IMG/VR virus record: IMGVR_UViG_3300037485_000774 | Location: 1-27,503 of that record | Reading direction: 5' to 3' (one strand) | Length of the DNA: 27,503 nt | Source: a virus | Shown here: positions 1 to 4,629 of the stretch, one piece after another | Numbering within the stretch: position 1 is the first letter of the stretch | Layout: the number at the start of each line of letters is the position of its first letter | Notes under the pieces: generated by a model | Told to the model about the DNA's origin: nothing | Database searches by the model: none | The model's input: only the letters and a program-made list of their open reading frames with translations | Position numbers and translations under genes: made by a program

Positions 1-1
1 C

Positions 2-358
2 GGCGATAATGCATACGATGCCGAGGGAAGCGAATATCTTGTACTTACCGACGATGAGGCCGATAACCTTGCGGCCGAGCGCATTAAAGAAAGCCTATGG
101 GCATTTAATGCCGAGTTTATCTCTTCGCACACTAAACACGGACTAGACGACGATCAGATCGAAGCTTTGAAGGAAATGCAGGGAAGGCTCTGTGAGAACG
201 CCAATTCCATTGTAGAGGCTTTGATAGTCGACCTTGATCACTTTATCGAAGATGCGATTAGGTCCGATGGGCGTGGGCATTTCATTAGTTCATACGATGG
301 CGAAGAGCACGAAGTTGGCGACAAGGTAATTGAGTTTTACATTTACCAAACGAACTAA
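2..358 (+). CDS. Conserved phage protein of unknown function (5' end outside window)
   Basis: The frame is open from the first bases of the window to the stop at 358, giving 118 residues without a start. An internal ATG at 167 exists, but the coding frame clearly continues upstream of it, so that ATG is not the start. The visible protein begins near an EYLVLTDDEAD motif, continues with a helical acidic stretch (ESLWAFNAEFI), and ends with a DGRGHF..YDGEEHEV..FYIYQTN block. From memory this matches a family common in tailed phages, usually annotated hypothetical and often next to the family encoded just downstream. It is acidic and has no signal peptide or membrane segment. Function is unknown; it is probably an early cytoplasmic protein. 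Confidence 0.75.
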   Translation, partial: GDNAYDAEGSEYLVLTDDEADNLAAERIKESLWAFNAEFISSHTKHGLDDDQIEALKEMQGRLCENANSIVEALIVDLDHFIEDAIRSDGRGHFISSYDGEEHEVGDKVIEFYIYQTN

Positions 359-382
359 GACTAACAATACGGAGATATGACT

Positions 383-775
383 ATGAGTTATTTTGAACTA
401 GACGTTACACACATGGTAACGGATGCCGACTGGATGCCATACTTAAGCGGCTCTGTGGCTGAATTAGGTGACAGGGCGGGCGCATTAACGTGGGAAAATT
501 CCCAAAATTATGCTGCCAAAGCTCCGTTGTTATCAAACGACAGATTGGATGATGCAAGAGAATACTTTGCTTGCATGGGCTTTGGTGACGATGCCCGCCA
601 GTGGTCGGATGCTGAAACTCAAGCTGCGATGATTCAAGATGTAGCATCGGCAATTAGAGAAATGGAAGCCTACGAAGATTATGCATCTTATGAAGTAGCT
701 TCAGAGAAAGGGCAAGTGAGTGGCCAGTTGTATAAGACCGATACGAATCAATGGTACTTTTCTGTGAGTTCGTAG
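383..775 (+). CDS. Conserved phage protein of unknown function, acidic
   Basis: A 130-residue acidic protein. There are two in-frame ATGs, at 377 and 383. The second is preferred because GGAG at 371-374 lies 8 nt before it, against only 2 nt before the first. The sequence has an N-terminal SGSVAELGDRAG..TW..S block, a central AREYFACMGFGDD..QWSDAE block, a helical IREMEAYEDYASYE stretch and a C-terminal GQVSGQLY...WYFSV strand pair. I recall this pattern as a widespread phage family of unknown function that often travels with the preceding gene. It lies 24 nt downstream of that gene, presumably on the same transcript. No catalytic motif is visible. Confidence 0.8.
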   Translation: MSYFELDVTHMVTDADWMPYLSGSVAELGDRAGALTWENSQNYAAKAPLLSNDRLDDAREYFACMGFGDDARQWSDAETQAAMIQDVASAIREMEAYEDYASYEVASEKGQVSGQLYKTDTNQWYFSVSS

Positions 776-803
776 AAAGGTTTAACTAAGGAGATATGAC
801 TAT

Positions 804-887
804 ATGACGCTATTTTTACAACTCTTATGCGCTGTCGCCAACTTCGCAGCTTGGTACCTAATCCTTATATGCTATTGGAGCTTCTAG
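804..887 (+). CDS. 27-residue hydrophobic membrane peptide (small ORF)
   Basis: A very short frame, ATG at 804 to TAG at 885-887, coding for 27 residues. Nearly the whole peptide is one hydrophobic segment (MTLFLQLLCAVANFAAWYLI followed by LICYWSF), so it would be a single-pass membrane peptide. GGAG at 790-793 lies 10 nt before the ATG. The 14 bases upstream (790-803) are identical to those carrying the ribosome-binding site of the gene at 383. Its end runs straight into the ribosome-binding site and start of the next gene (GGAG 877-880, ATG 890), which suggests translational coupling. Function is unknown. Small phage membrane peptides can be toxins, superinfection factors or lysis regulators, but nothing here selects among these. 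Confidence 0.5.
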   Translation: MTLFLQLLCAVANFAAWYLILICYWSF

Positions 888-889
888 CC

Positions 890-1213
890 ATGAAAATTAT
901 ACTTTTTATTCTTGCACTACTAACACCTGTCACAGTATCAGCACAAGATTGGTATGCCGAGGATATTCCCGGCTATTACCTAGAGCAAGCTATCCCTATT
1001 GTGCCTAATGTTCCCGCTCCACCAAATTATTACGGCGTGGCGAATGGTGCCTACCGTAATGGATACACCGTGACCGAAACCGAACGGACGCAGTTTGACC
1101 CGTATCGCGCCGCTACTGGCTTCATGGATCCATTCTATAAACAAAAGACGATTCAAGTAGTGCCGAATGACAGTAATGGCACACCTGATCAGCCATGGAT
1201 ATTGGGTAAATGA
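890..1213 (+). CDS. Small secreted/periplasmic protein, unknown function
   Basis: Encodes 107 residues from ATG 890, which has GGAG 9 nt upstream. A longer frame from 827 exists, but it would place the signal sequence internally. The N-terminus is a clear signal peptide: MK, a hydrophobic core (IILFILALLTPVTV), then a VSA|QD cleavage site. The mature part is about 87 residues, rich in Tyr and Pro (GYYLEQAIPIVPNVPAPPNYYG, with a cut around the middle), and ends VPNDSNGTPDQPWILGK. No cysteines, catalytic motif or known domain is recognised. It sits in a run of three small exported or membrane proteins (804, 890, 1301), suggesting envelope modification or superinfection functions. That role is inferred from context only. 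Confidence 0.75.
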   Translation: MKIILFILALLTPVTVSAQDWYAEDIPGYYLEQAIPIVPNVPAPPNYYGVANGAYRNGYTVTETERTQFDPYRAATGFMDPFYKQKTIQVVPNDSNGTPDQPWILGK

Positions 1214-1215
1214 GT

Positions 1216-1266
1216 AGCCTTAGAACGTCATACGTGGCGTTCATTAGGCTAGTCAATTCCGACTAG
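1216..1266. other. Structured intergenic element (two overlapping inverted repeats)
   Basis: The gap between the secreted-protein gene and the lipoprotein gene can fold into two hairpins. The first pairs AGCCT (1216-1220) with AGGCT (1246-1250) and GAACG (1223-1227) with CGTTC (1238-1242). The second pairs CTAGTC (1249-1254) with GACTAG (1261-1266) around a 6-nt loop. They share two bases. No T-run follows, so this is not a canonical terminator. It could stabilise or process the mRNA. Confidence 0.4.
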
Positions 1267-1300
1267 TTGGGAAGCTGTTAACATTGAAATGGAGGGTTAT

Positions 1301-1570
1301 ATGCGGGTTCTAACCGTAGGTGTTTTGTCGTGTTTATTATCTGGTTGCGGTCTTTTGTCTGATGGCGTCGTGATTTACGGCACACCAGAAGGCATCCGTG
1401 CTTACCACGATGGCGTCGTGGGGATGGTGGCACAAGCCAAGACCTCACGGCCAAACGGTAACACGGCCTATTGGCAGCAACGTGAGCAACAAATACAACG
1501 GCTCTCAGTGTGGGAGATGTTGTCAAAAGGGCTAATTGCAAGCAAAGAGGAAGCAAAAGATGGTGAGTAA
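1301..1570 (+). CDS. Small lipoprotein
   Basis: Encodes 89 residues from ATG 1301, which is preferred over the upstream ATG at 1289 because GGAGGG (1291-1296) lies directly before 1301. The N-terminus is a lipoprotein signal: MRVLTVGVLSCLLSGCGLL, with lipobox LSGC and Cys16 as the predicted lipidated residue. The mature part has a short segment with two DGVV repeats, then a Gln/Glu-rich amphipathic helix (AYWQQREQQIQRLSVWEML). It is not proline-rich, so it does not resemble a typical o-spanin, and it lies far from the lysis genes. The 3' end overlaps the start of the next gene. Membrane anchoring is well supported; the function is unknown. Confidence 0.75.
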   Translation: MRVLTVGVLSCLLSGCGLLSDGVVIYGTPEGIRAYHDGVVGMVAQAKTSRPNGNTAYWQQREQQIQRLSVWEMLSKGLIASKEEAKDGE

Positions 1571-1793
1571 ATTATGGAGCTGGTTCTTAGTTACATCAAT
1601 GATTGTCGGCGTACCCGTTACAATCGGCCTGATACTTGTCACGTGTGAGAGAGGATTGCACACGTTGACTTGTGAAACAGCTCGCTATGGTTGTAACCGG
1701 AGCCTATTGCATGGTGTCGAATATATCACTGAGCAAGTCGATAGCGAGCACGATGTAGTGCTAACGCCAAGACCTACGAAAAGGATAAAATAA
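1560..1793 (+). CDS. Small membrane protein, unknown function
   Basis: Encodes 77 residues from ATG 1560, with GAGG (1547-1550) 9 nt upstream. It overlaps the end of the lipoprotein gene by 11 nt. An N-terminal membrane segment covers about residues 6-29 (WSWFLVTSMIVGVPVTIGLI), followed by a short polar domain with three cysteines (CERGLHTLTCETARYGC) and a charged tail ending TPRPTKRIK. The preceding lipoprotein and this inner-membrane protein form a translationally coupled pair. That organisation recalls i-spanin/o-spanin pairs, but the order and sequence do not fit spanins well. Function is unknown. Confidence 0.65.
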   Translation: MVSKLWSWFLVTSMIVGVPVTIGLILVTCERGLHTLTCETARYGCNRSLLHGVEYITEQVDSEHDVVLTPRPTKRIK

Positions 1794-1824
1794 TATGTAC
1801 TCATAGAGATAAAACAGGTATAAC

Positions 1825-1855
1825 CGCAGGGAGAAGCAAAACGTTTTTCCCTGCG
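1825..1855. other. Perfect 8-bp inverted repeat in leader of the annealing-protein operon
   Basis: CGCAGGGA (1825-1832) pairs perfectly with TCCCTGCG (1848-1855) around a 15-nt loop that contains the palindrome AAAACGTTTT. The element sits in the 107-nt gap before the gene at 1901. It is followed by A7 then T4, so it is not a canonical terminator on either strand. A weak sigma70-like -10 (TATAAC, 1819-1824) lies just upstream. It may be an operator or a 5' UTR hairpin. Confidence 0.4.
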
Positions 1856-1900
1856 AAAAAATTTTGCAAAATTGAAGTTGAAACCAAAATGGAGACAAAA

Positions 1901-2104
1901 ATGGACATAGTGACACTAAAGGAATGGAAACTCCTCATGCGACATAACGATGTCGAATTCTGGCTGAGAGCCACGCGGGATGGCGAAAGATTGATTTTTG
2001 AACCGGAAGATGGCTGGAACCAGATAGCCGCTGAAACAAACATACATCCCGAGAACTTGCTCGAACAAATAGACGAGGCTGTATTTAATTTCGGAGGGCT
2101 CTAA
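1901..2104 (+). CDS. Small hypothetical protein upstream of the annealing protein
   Basis: Encodes 67 residues from ATG 1901, which has GGAG (1891-1894) 6 nt upstream; the earlier in-frame ATG at 1889 has no such site. The protein is acidic and amphipathic (LKEWKLLMRHNDVEFWLRAT, then RLIFEPEDGWNQIAAETNIH), with no signal peptide, membrane segment or known motif. It ends 1 nt before the ERF-family gene, and its last codons supply that gene's GGAGGG ribosome-binding site, so the two are probably translated together. A role as partner or modulator of recombination is possible from position but is not shown by the sequence. Confidence 0.65.
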   Translation: MDIVTLKEWKLLMRHNDVEFWLRATRDGERLIFEPEDGWNQIAAETNIHPENLLEQIDEAVFNFGGL

Positions 2105-2105
2105 G

Positions 2106-2759
2106 ATGAAAACGATTTACTCAGCGTTTGTGAAAGCTCAAAAAGCCTTCGGTCCTGCACTAAAAACCAGCACTAATCCGCATTTCCGTTCTAAATATGC
2201 TGATTTGTCGGCATGTATAGAGGCTGTGATTGATGCGCTTAATGATAATGGCATTGGACTCATACAAACCTTGCATGAGTGCGATAACGGCGTGGTCGTC
2301 GAAACCATCTTTATCCATGAATCAGGAGAGTCTTTGTCGTGTGGTAAACTTCACGTGCCTGCAACAAAACAGGACGCTCAAGGATTTGGGTCAGCTTTAA
2401 CTTATGCCAGGCGTTACAGCGTTATGGCAGCCTGTGGCATGGCACCAGAGGACGATGACGGCAACGCAGCAGTTAAAGATTATAAGCCGCAAAAGACTGG
2501 TCGGACACCGGGAGAGATTGTTGCCGGGAAGAAAGTTTTAGAGGGTGATGTAGCCAAAATCGTGCAAGCTGTGGCACCCGGTAAATTGACGCCGACAACG
2601 TATGACCTGTCGCCACTGGATGAGACAAAACGGCAAGCGGCGAGGGAATACTTGTTGCAAAATGGTGCCGTAGAAATTTCTGAAAATAGGCTTAGAACCA
2701 AATTCAGACTTGAGCGGCTAACACAATATGTAGTTGATAACGATGAGAAAAATACCTGA
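2106..2759 (+). CDS. ERF-family single-strand annealing recombinase
   Basis: A 217-residue protein matching the ERF superfamily of phage single-strand annealing proteins (P22 Erf type). These bind ssDNA and promote annealing of complementary strands in phage recombination and replication. Diagnostic features are the N-terminal AFGPALKTSTNPHFRSKYADL segment (broken here by the 20-residue limit), the IEAVIDALNDNGIGLIQ helix, a strand pair ending GESLSCGKLHVPATKQDAQG, and the hallmark GSALTYARRYSVMAACGMAPEDDDGN near residues 97-122. The family core occupies about residues 1-125. The C-terminal ~90 residues are a less conserved linker and tail, as is usual. GGAGGG at 2094-2099 precedes the ATG. 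The 3' end overlaps the next gene by 17 nt. Confidence 0.93.
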   Translation: MKTIYSAFVKAQKAFGPALKTSTNPHFRSKYADLSACIEAVIDALNDNGIGLIQTLHECDNGVVVETIFIHESGESLSCGKLHVPATKQDAQGFGSALTYARRYSVMAACGMAPEDDDGNAAVKDYKPQKTGRTPGEIVAGKKVLEGDVAKIVQAVAPGKLTPTTYDLSPLDETKRQAAREYLLQNGAVEISENRLRTKFRLERLTQYVVDNDEKNT

Positions 2760-2922
2760 TAGACCGAGTTACGATGCACCTCCGACTGGATATAAACGCC
2801 AGACGGTATACGTGCAAAAAGAGACTTTTGCTCAGTTTGCAAAGCTGGCGAAGGTTAATCGAGAAAGTCTTAAGGACGCACTAGAAAAAGCTATAAAATG
2901 GTATCTAAAAAATGGACATTAG
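2743..2922 (+). CDS. Ribbon-helix-helix-like small DNA-binding protein (candidate)
   Basis: Encodes 59 residues from ATG 2743; a TTG nine bases upstream is a less likely start. The pattern fits a ribbon-helix-helix fold: a basic, proline-rich N-terminus, a short beta strand (KRQTVYVQ), then two helices (KETFAQFAKLAKVN and RESLKDALEKAIKWYLKN). Proteins of this Arc/MetJ/CopG type dimerise and insert the strand into the DNA major groove. It overlaps the annealing-protein gene by 17 nt and the next gene by 11 nt, so translational coupling is likely. Autoregulation of this operon would be typical but is not shown. The assignment rests on pattern only. Confidence 0.6.
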   Translation: MRKIPDRPSYDAPPTGYKRQTVYVQKETFAQFAKLAKVNRESLKDALEKAIKWYLKNGH

Positions 2923-3181
2923 AGGACAAGTGGAAAAAGACGCTTTGGAGTTTGGCACTGAATTTTGCCCGCGCCGTAATCGGGCACAAGCGGTTGAAGA
3001 TTATCAAATTGCGTACATGGCGGGAGCGAAACAACTCAAAATTTACGTGAATGATTTTATTGAACGAGTTGATATGCTGATAGGTGAGCCGAAAGGCGAG
3101 TTTGAGCAGGGTCAGCGAGATAGTTTGTTTTGGTTGTTAGACCACGTCAAAGAATTGTTTGCTGAAGACACTGAAGAGTAA
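2912..3181 (+). CDS. Hypothetical protein, acidic, 89 residues
   Basis: The start overlaps the preceding gene by 11 nt. The protein is helical and acidic, with an N-terminal basic cluster (FCPRRNRAQAVEDYQIAYMA), a central amphipathic helix (LKIYVNDFIERVDMLIGEPK) and a C-terminal DSLFWLLDHVKELFAEDTEE helix. It has no signal peptide, membrane span or motif I recognise. It is the last gene of the first + strand cluster and ends 6 nt before the tRNA. Function is unknown. Confidence 0.65.
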   Translation: MDIRGQVEKDALEFGTEFCPRRNRAQAVEDYQIAYMAGAKQLKIYVNDFIERVDMLIGEPKGEFEQGQRDSLFWLLDHVKELFAEDTEE

Positions 3182-3187
3182 TCGCGA

Positions 3188-3260
3188 TGAGGTGTAGCTC
3201 AGTTGGCAGAGCAGGTGACTGTTAATCACCACGTCGCAGGTTCGAGTCCTGCCACCTCAG
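3188..3260 (+). tRNA. tRNA-Asn (anticodon GTT)
   Basis: A complete cloverleaf is visible. The acceptor stem is TGAGGTG (3188-3194) with CACCTCA (3253-3259). The D stem is GCTC (3197-3200) with GAGC (3209-3212). The anticodon stem is GGTGA (3214-3218) with TCACC (3226-3230), and the loop CTGTTAA holds anticodon GTT at 3221-3223. The T stem is GCAGG (3236-3240) with CCTGC (3248-3252), and the loop is TTCGAGT. The discriminator base is G3260, as in bacterial tRNA-Asn. CCA is not encoded (CAC follows), so it would be added by the host enzyme. Confidence 0.95.
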
Positions 3261-3267
3261 CACCCAT

Positions 3268-3304
3268 AAAAAAACCCTGCTTGGCATGGACGTACCGAGC
3301 AGGG
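3268..3304 (-). terminator. Rho-independent terminator of the replication-gene operon
   Basis: A 10-bp stem, CCCTGCTTGG (3275-3284) with CCGAGCAGGG (3295-3304), contains one T-G wobble and has a 10-nt loop. On the - strand it is followed by seven T residues (3274 back to 3268), giving a strong intrinsic terminator. It lies 138 bases beyond the stop of the initiator-like gene and stops that transcript before it would run antisense into the tRNA. The + strand side has no T-run. Confidence 0.85.
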
Positions 3305-3441
3305 CCGAATGGAGACATGACAACAACTCATGCTCTCTCAATGTACACATTCTGACTCAATATCACAACATTTCATTAAAGCCTCTAGGATAAACGCTAT
3401 TGAACGATAGCTTCCTACCCACCCTGAGACATACCCTAGCT

Positions 3442-3981
3442 TTACTTCGTGTCACTGGCTTCATCCTGGTGGCTTTTAGAGGTATCACTGAACCTACGAC
3501 GTAGTCCAGAACGCTCTGCAAACGTGTTCAGCTTCTCAAAATCAAGATTAGAATCATTCATGGTACTTTTATTGGTATCTTTTAATGGTAATACTTTTAA
3601 TGGTAGTGGATCATTTTGATCCCTATCACCGGGATCATTTTGATCCCTATCGTGATCAATTTGATCCCTATTCCGATCATTTTGATCCCTATTCTTGATT
3701 GGGATCATTTTGATCCCATTTGTAGTCAAAAACCGACCTCTCCCACGTACTGTTTCTGTCAAAAATTGCAGGTGTAAAAGTCGCCTGATATGTCGTTTGA
3801 CTGTCGGCGCTGACATTCTTAACTCCGCCGCTATGTGGGTGATGCTTGCAAAGCATGGCCGCTTGTTACGTTGGAAACGTTTCACATACGCATAAATAAG
3901 CGCTTCATGATGCGATAGCCCTGCGTCAACTAGCGCAAAGTCGACTATCCCAATGCGGTTTTTTTTGGTATTATTCTTCAT
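3442..3981 (-). CDS. Winged-helix replication initiator-like protein (lambda O-like organisation)
   Basis: A 179-residue protein. Residues 12-75 form a winged-helix domain of the type in phage replication initiators: LSHHEALIYAYVKRF, then SITHIAAELRMSAPTVKRHI, then RRLLHLQFL, with a GRGRFL wing. Residues 89-125 are a low-complexity linker of RDQND-type repeats, encoded by the five DNA iterons (3608-3720). The C-terminal ~50 residues are charged and lack a known domain. In phage lambda, the O protein binds iterons lying inside its own gene, between the DNA-binding and helicase-loader-binding domains; this gene reproduces that layout in a shorter form (lambda O is about 300 residues). No strong Shine-Dalgarno precedes the ATG (only AAGAG 11 nt away). 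A transcriptional regulator is the main alternative. Confidence 0.7.
   Translation of the reverse strand: MKNNTKKNRIGIVDFALVDAGLSHHEALIYAYVKRFQRNKRPCFASITHIAAELRMSAPTVKRHIRRLLHLQFLTETVRGRGRFLTTNGIKMIPIKNRDQNDRNRDQIDHDRDQNDPGDRDQNDPLPLKVLPLKDTNKSTMNDSNLDFEKLNTFAERSGLRRRFSDTSKSHQDEASDTK
3565..3605. repeat. Three A+T-rich 13-mers, candidate DNA-unwinding element
   Basis: Near-identical 13-mers lie at 3565-3577 (ACTTTTATTGGTA), 3578-3590 (TCTTTTAATGGTA) and 3593-3605 (ACTTTTAATGGTA). They lie immediately beside the iteron array and inside the same gene, where they encode a repetitive VLPLK-type segment. A+T-rich direct repeats next to iterons are the usual melting region of iteron-controlled origins. 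The unwinding role is inferred from that analogy. Confidence 0.55.
3608..3720. repeat. Five palindromic iterons inside the initiator gene (putative replication origin)
   Basis: Five copies of a 19-bp unit, consensus GGATCATTTTGATCCCTAT, start at 3608, 3632, 3653, 3674 and 3702. Each core is a dyad, GGATCA-TTT-TGATCC. Copies 1, 2 and 5 are perfect; copy 3 has TGATCA-ATT and copy 4 begins CGATCA. Spacings are 24, 21, 21 and 28 bp, so the copy nearest the gene's 5' end is read in a different frame (GIKMIP instead of RDQND). That argues for selection on the DNA rather than on the protein. Each copy carries two GATC sites, ten in 107 bp (3609-3715). The likely role is binding of the initiator and origin control. 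Confidence 0.75.
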
Positions 3982-4004
3982 GAGAGGAAACTCTTATACA
4001 TTGA

Positions 4005-4047
4005 AAAAGCCACTCAGTTCCCGGCAAGGTTTCGAGTGGTTTTTTTT
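4005..4047. terminator. Hairpin terminator, possibly bidirectional, between the two replication-module genes
   Basis: CCACTC (4010-4015) pairs with GAGTGG (4034-4039). Five A residues lie before the left arm (with one intervening G), and eight T residues follow the right arm (4040-4047). On the + strand this is a good intrinsic terminator. On the - strand the stem is followed by a C and T5, giving weaker termination. It lies between the helix-turn-helix gene and the initiator gene, both on the - strand, so it could attenuate initiator expression. Confidence 0.6.
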
Positions 4048-4249
4048 ATTCCTGTTGTTCAATCAACCAACGCTCCACTTCTGATATCTTAAAGCGATAT
4101 TCAATTCCTACCTTAATTTGAGGCAAGCCCTTCTTTATCAGCTTGCGCACCGTCGTTTCCGATATGTCAAAGTGTTGGCACACAACCTTTATCGGAACAT
4201 ATTTTTCCGGTGCCGCTGTAATAATTGATTCGTTTTTGTCTTGTGTCAT
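4046..4249 (-). CDS. MerR/excisionase-type helix-turn-helix protein
   Basis: A 67-residue protein made almost entirely of a MerR-like winged helix-turn-helix of the excisionase family (HTH_17 type). Residues 15-64 show YVPIKVVCQHFDISETTVRKL, then a GLPQIKVGIEYRFKISEVERWL ending typical of these domains, where the wing (YRF) leads to a final helix. Such proteins act as excisionases, directionality factors or small repressors. No integrase is visible, so a regulatory role at the adjacent divergent promoter region is at least as likely. It is upstream of the initiator gene on the same strand. The Shine-Dalgarno sequence is weak. Confidence 0.8.
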   Translation of the reverse strand: MTQDKNESIITAAPEKYVPIKVVCQHFDISETTVRKLIKKGLPQIKVGIEYRFKISEVERWLIEQQE

Positions 4250-4302
4250 GTCTTAGAGTGTACTAGGTTGCGATAGGTAACGCAATCATTATAGGAGACA
4301 AC
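4250..4302. promoter_or_regulatory. Divergent regulatory region with dyad TTGCG-N8-CGCAA
   Basis: This 53-bp gap separates the - strand replication module from the + strand nucleic-acid cluster, so it is the natural site for divergent promoters. A dyad pairs TTGCG (4268-4272) with CGCAA (4281-4285), a plausible operator for the neighbouring helix-turn-helix protein. A perfect TATAAT lies on the - strand (complement of 4288-4293), but no good -35 is seen at 16-18 bp. AGGAGA at 4293-4298 is the ribosome-binding site of the + strand gene. Confidence 0.45.
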
Positions 4303-4614
4303 ATGGCAAAACCAGCACAATCATGGCGGATGAAGGGAGTAGACATAGCAGCGTGGCAAGGCGAACGAGGCTATAGCTACACGTTTCGCAAAACCTACAA
4401 AGACAAGGCAAGCGGCGAGTACAAAGAGAGCAAGTACTGGTACCCGGACGATTTAACGGTACTCAGTGAGCTTCTCAGCCAGGTTGATAAATGGCGAGAC
4501 GCTCGAAACTTAGACCGACAGATCCACGAAGCGGAAGGAGTTGCTAGCGGTCAAGGTAAGCCAGGACCAGTAGCAAAACACGAAGAGTACGAAGATGATC
4601 TTATACCTTTTTAA
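4303..4614 (+). CDS. Putative ssDNA-binding protein with SSB-like acidic tip
   Basis: A 103-residue protein. Residues 8-65 form a compact aromatic domain (SWRMKGVDIAAW, YSYTFRKTYKDK, SKYWYPDDLTVLSELLSQVD) resembling small phage proteins of likely ssDNA-binding or PC4-like type. The last nine residues, EYEDDLIPF, closely match the conserved C-terminal tip of bacterial SSB proteins (acidic residues followed by IPF), which recruits replication and repair partners. A flexible Gly/Pro linker (ASGQGKPGPV) joins the two parts, as in SSBs. The ATG has AGGAG a few bases upstream. It opens the + strand metabolism cluster beside the putative origin, which fits a replication role. The ssDNA-binding call is inferred. 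Confidence 0.6.
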   Translation: MAKPAQSWRMKGVDIAAWQGERGYSYTFRKTYKDKASGEYKESKYWYPDDLTVLSELLSQVDKWRDARNLDRQIHEAEGVASGQGKPGPVAKHEEYEDDLIPF

Positions 4615-4629
4615 GCCTCAAGGACGGTC

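Noticed and set aside
1210-1266. 18-codon frame overlapping the previous stop as ATGA
   Set aside because: There is no Shine-Dalgarno, the length is very short, and the segment is better explained by the hairpins at 1216-1266.
3317-3355. 12-codon frame after GGAG
   Set aside because: The spacing of 2 nt between GGAG and ATG is poor, and the peptide has no distinguishing features.
3608-3720. CRISPR-like array
   Set aside because: The repeats are 19 bp with 2-9 bp between them and lie within a coding frame. There are no spacers of CRISPR length and no cas genes.
4046-4249. Prophage integration module
   Set aside because: The excisionase-type fold alone does not prove lysogeny. No integrase, attachment repeat or CI/Cro-like repressor was found in the window.
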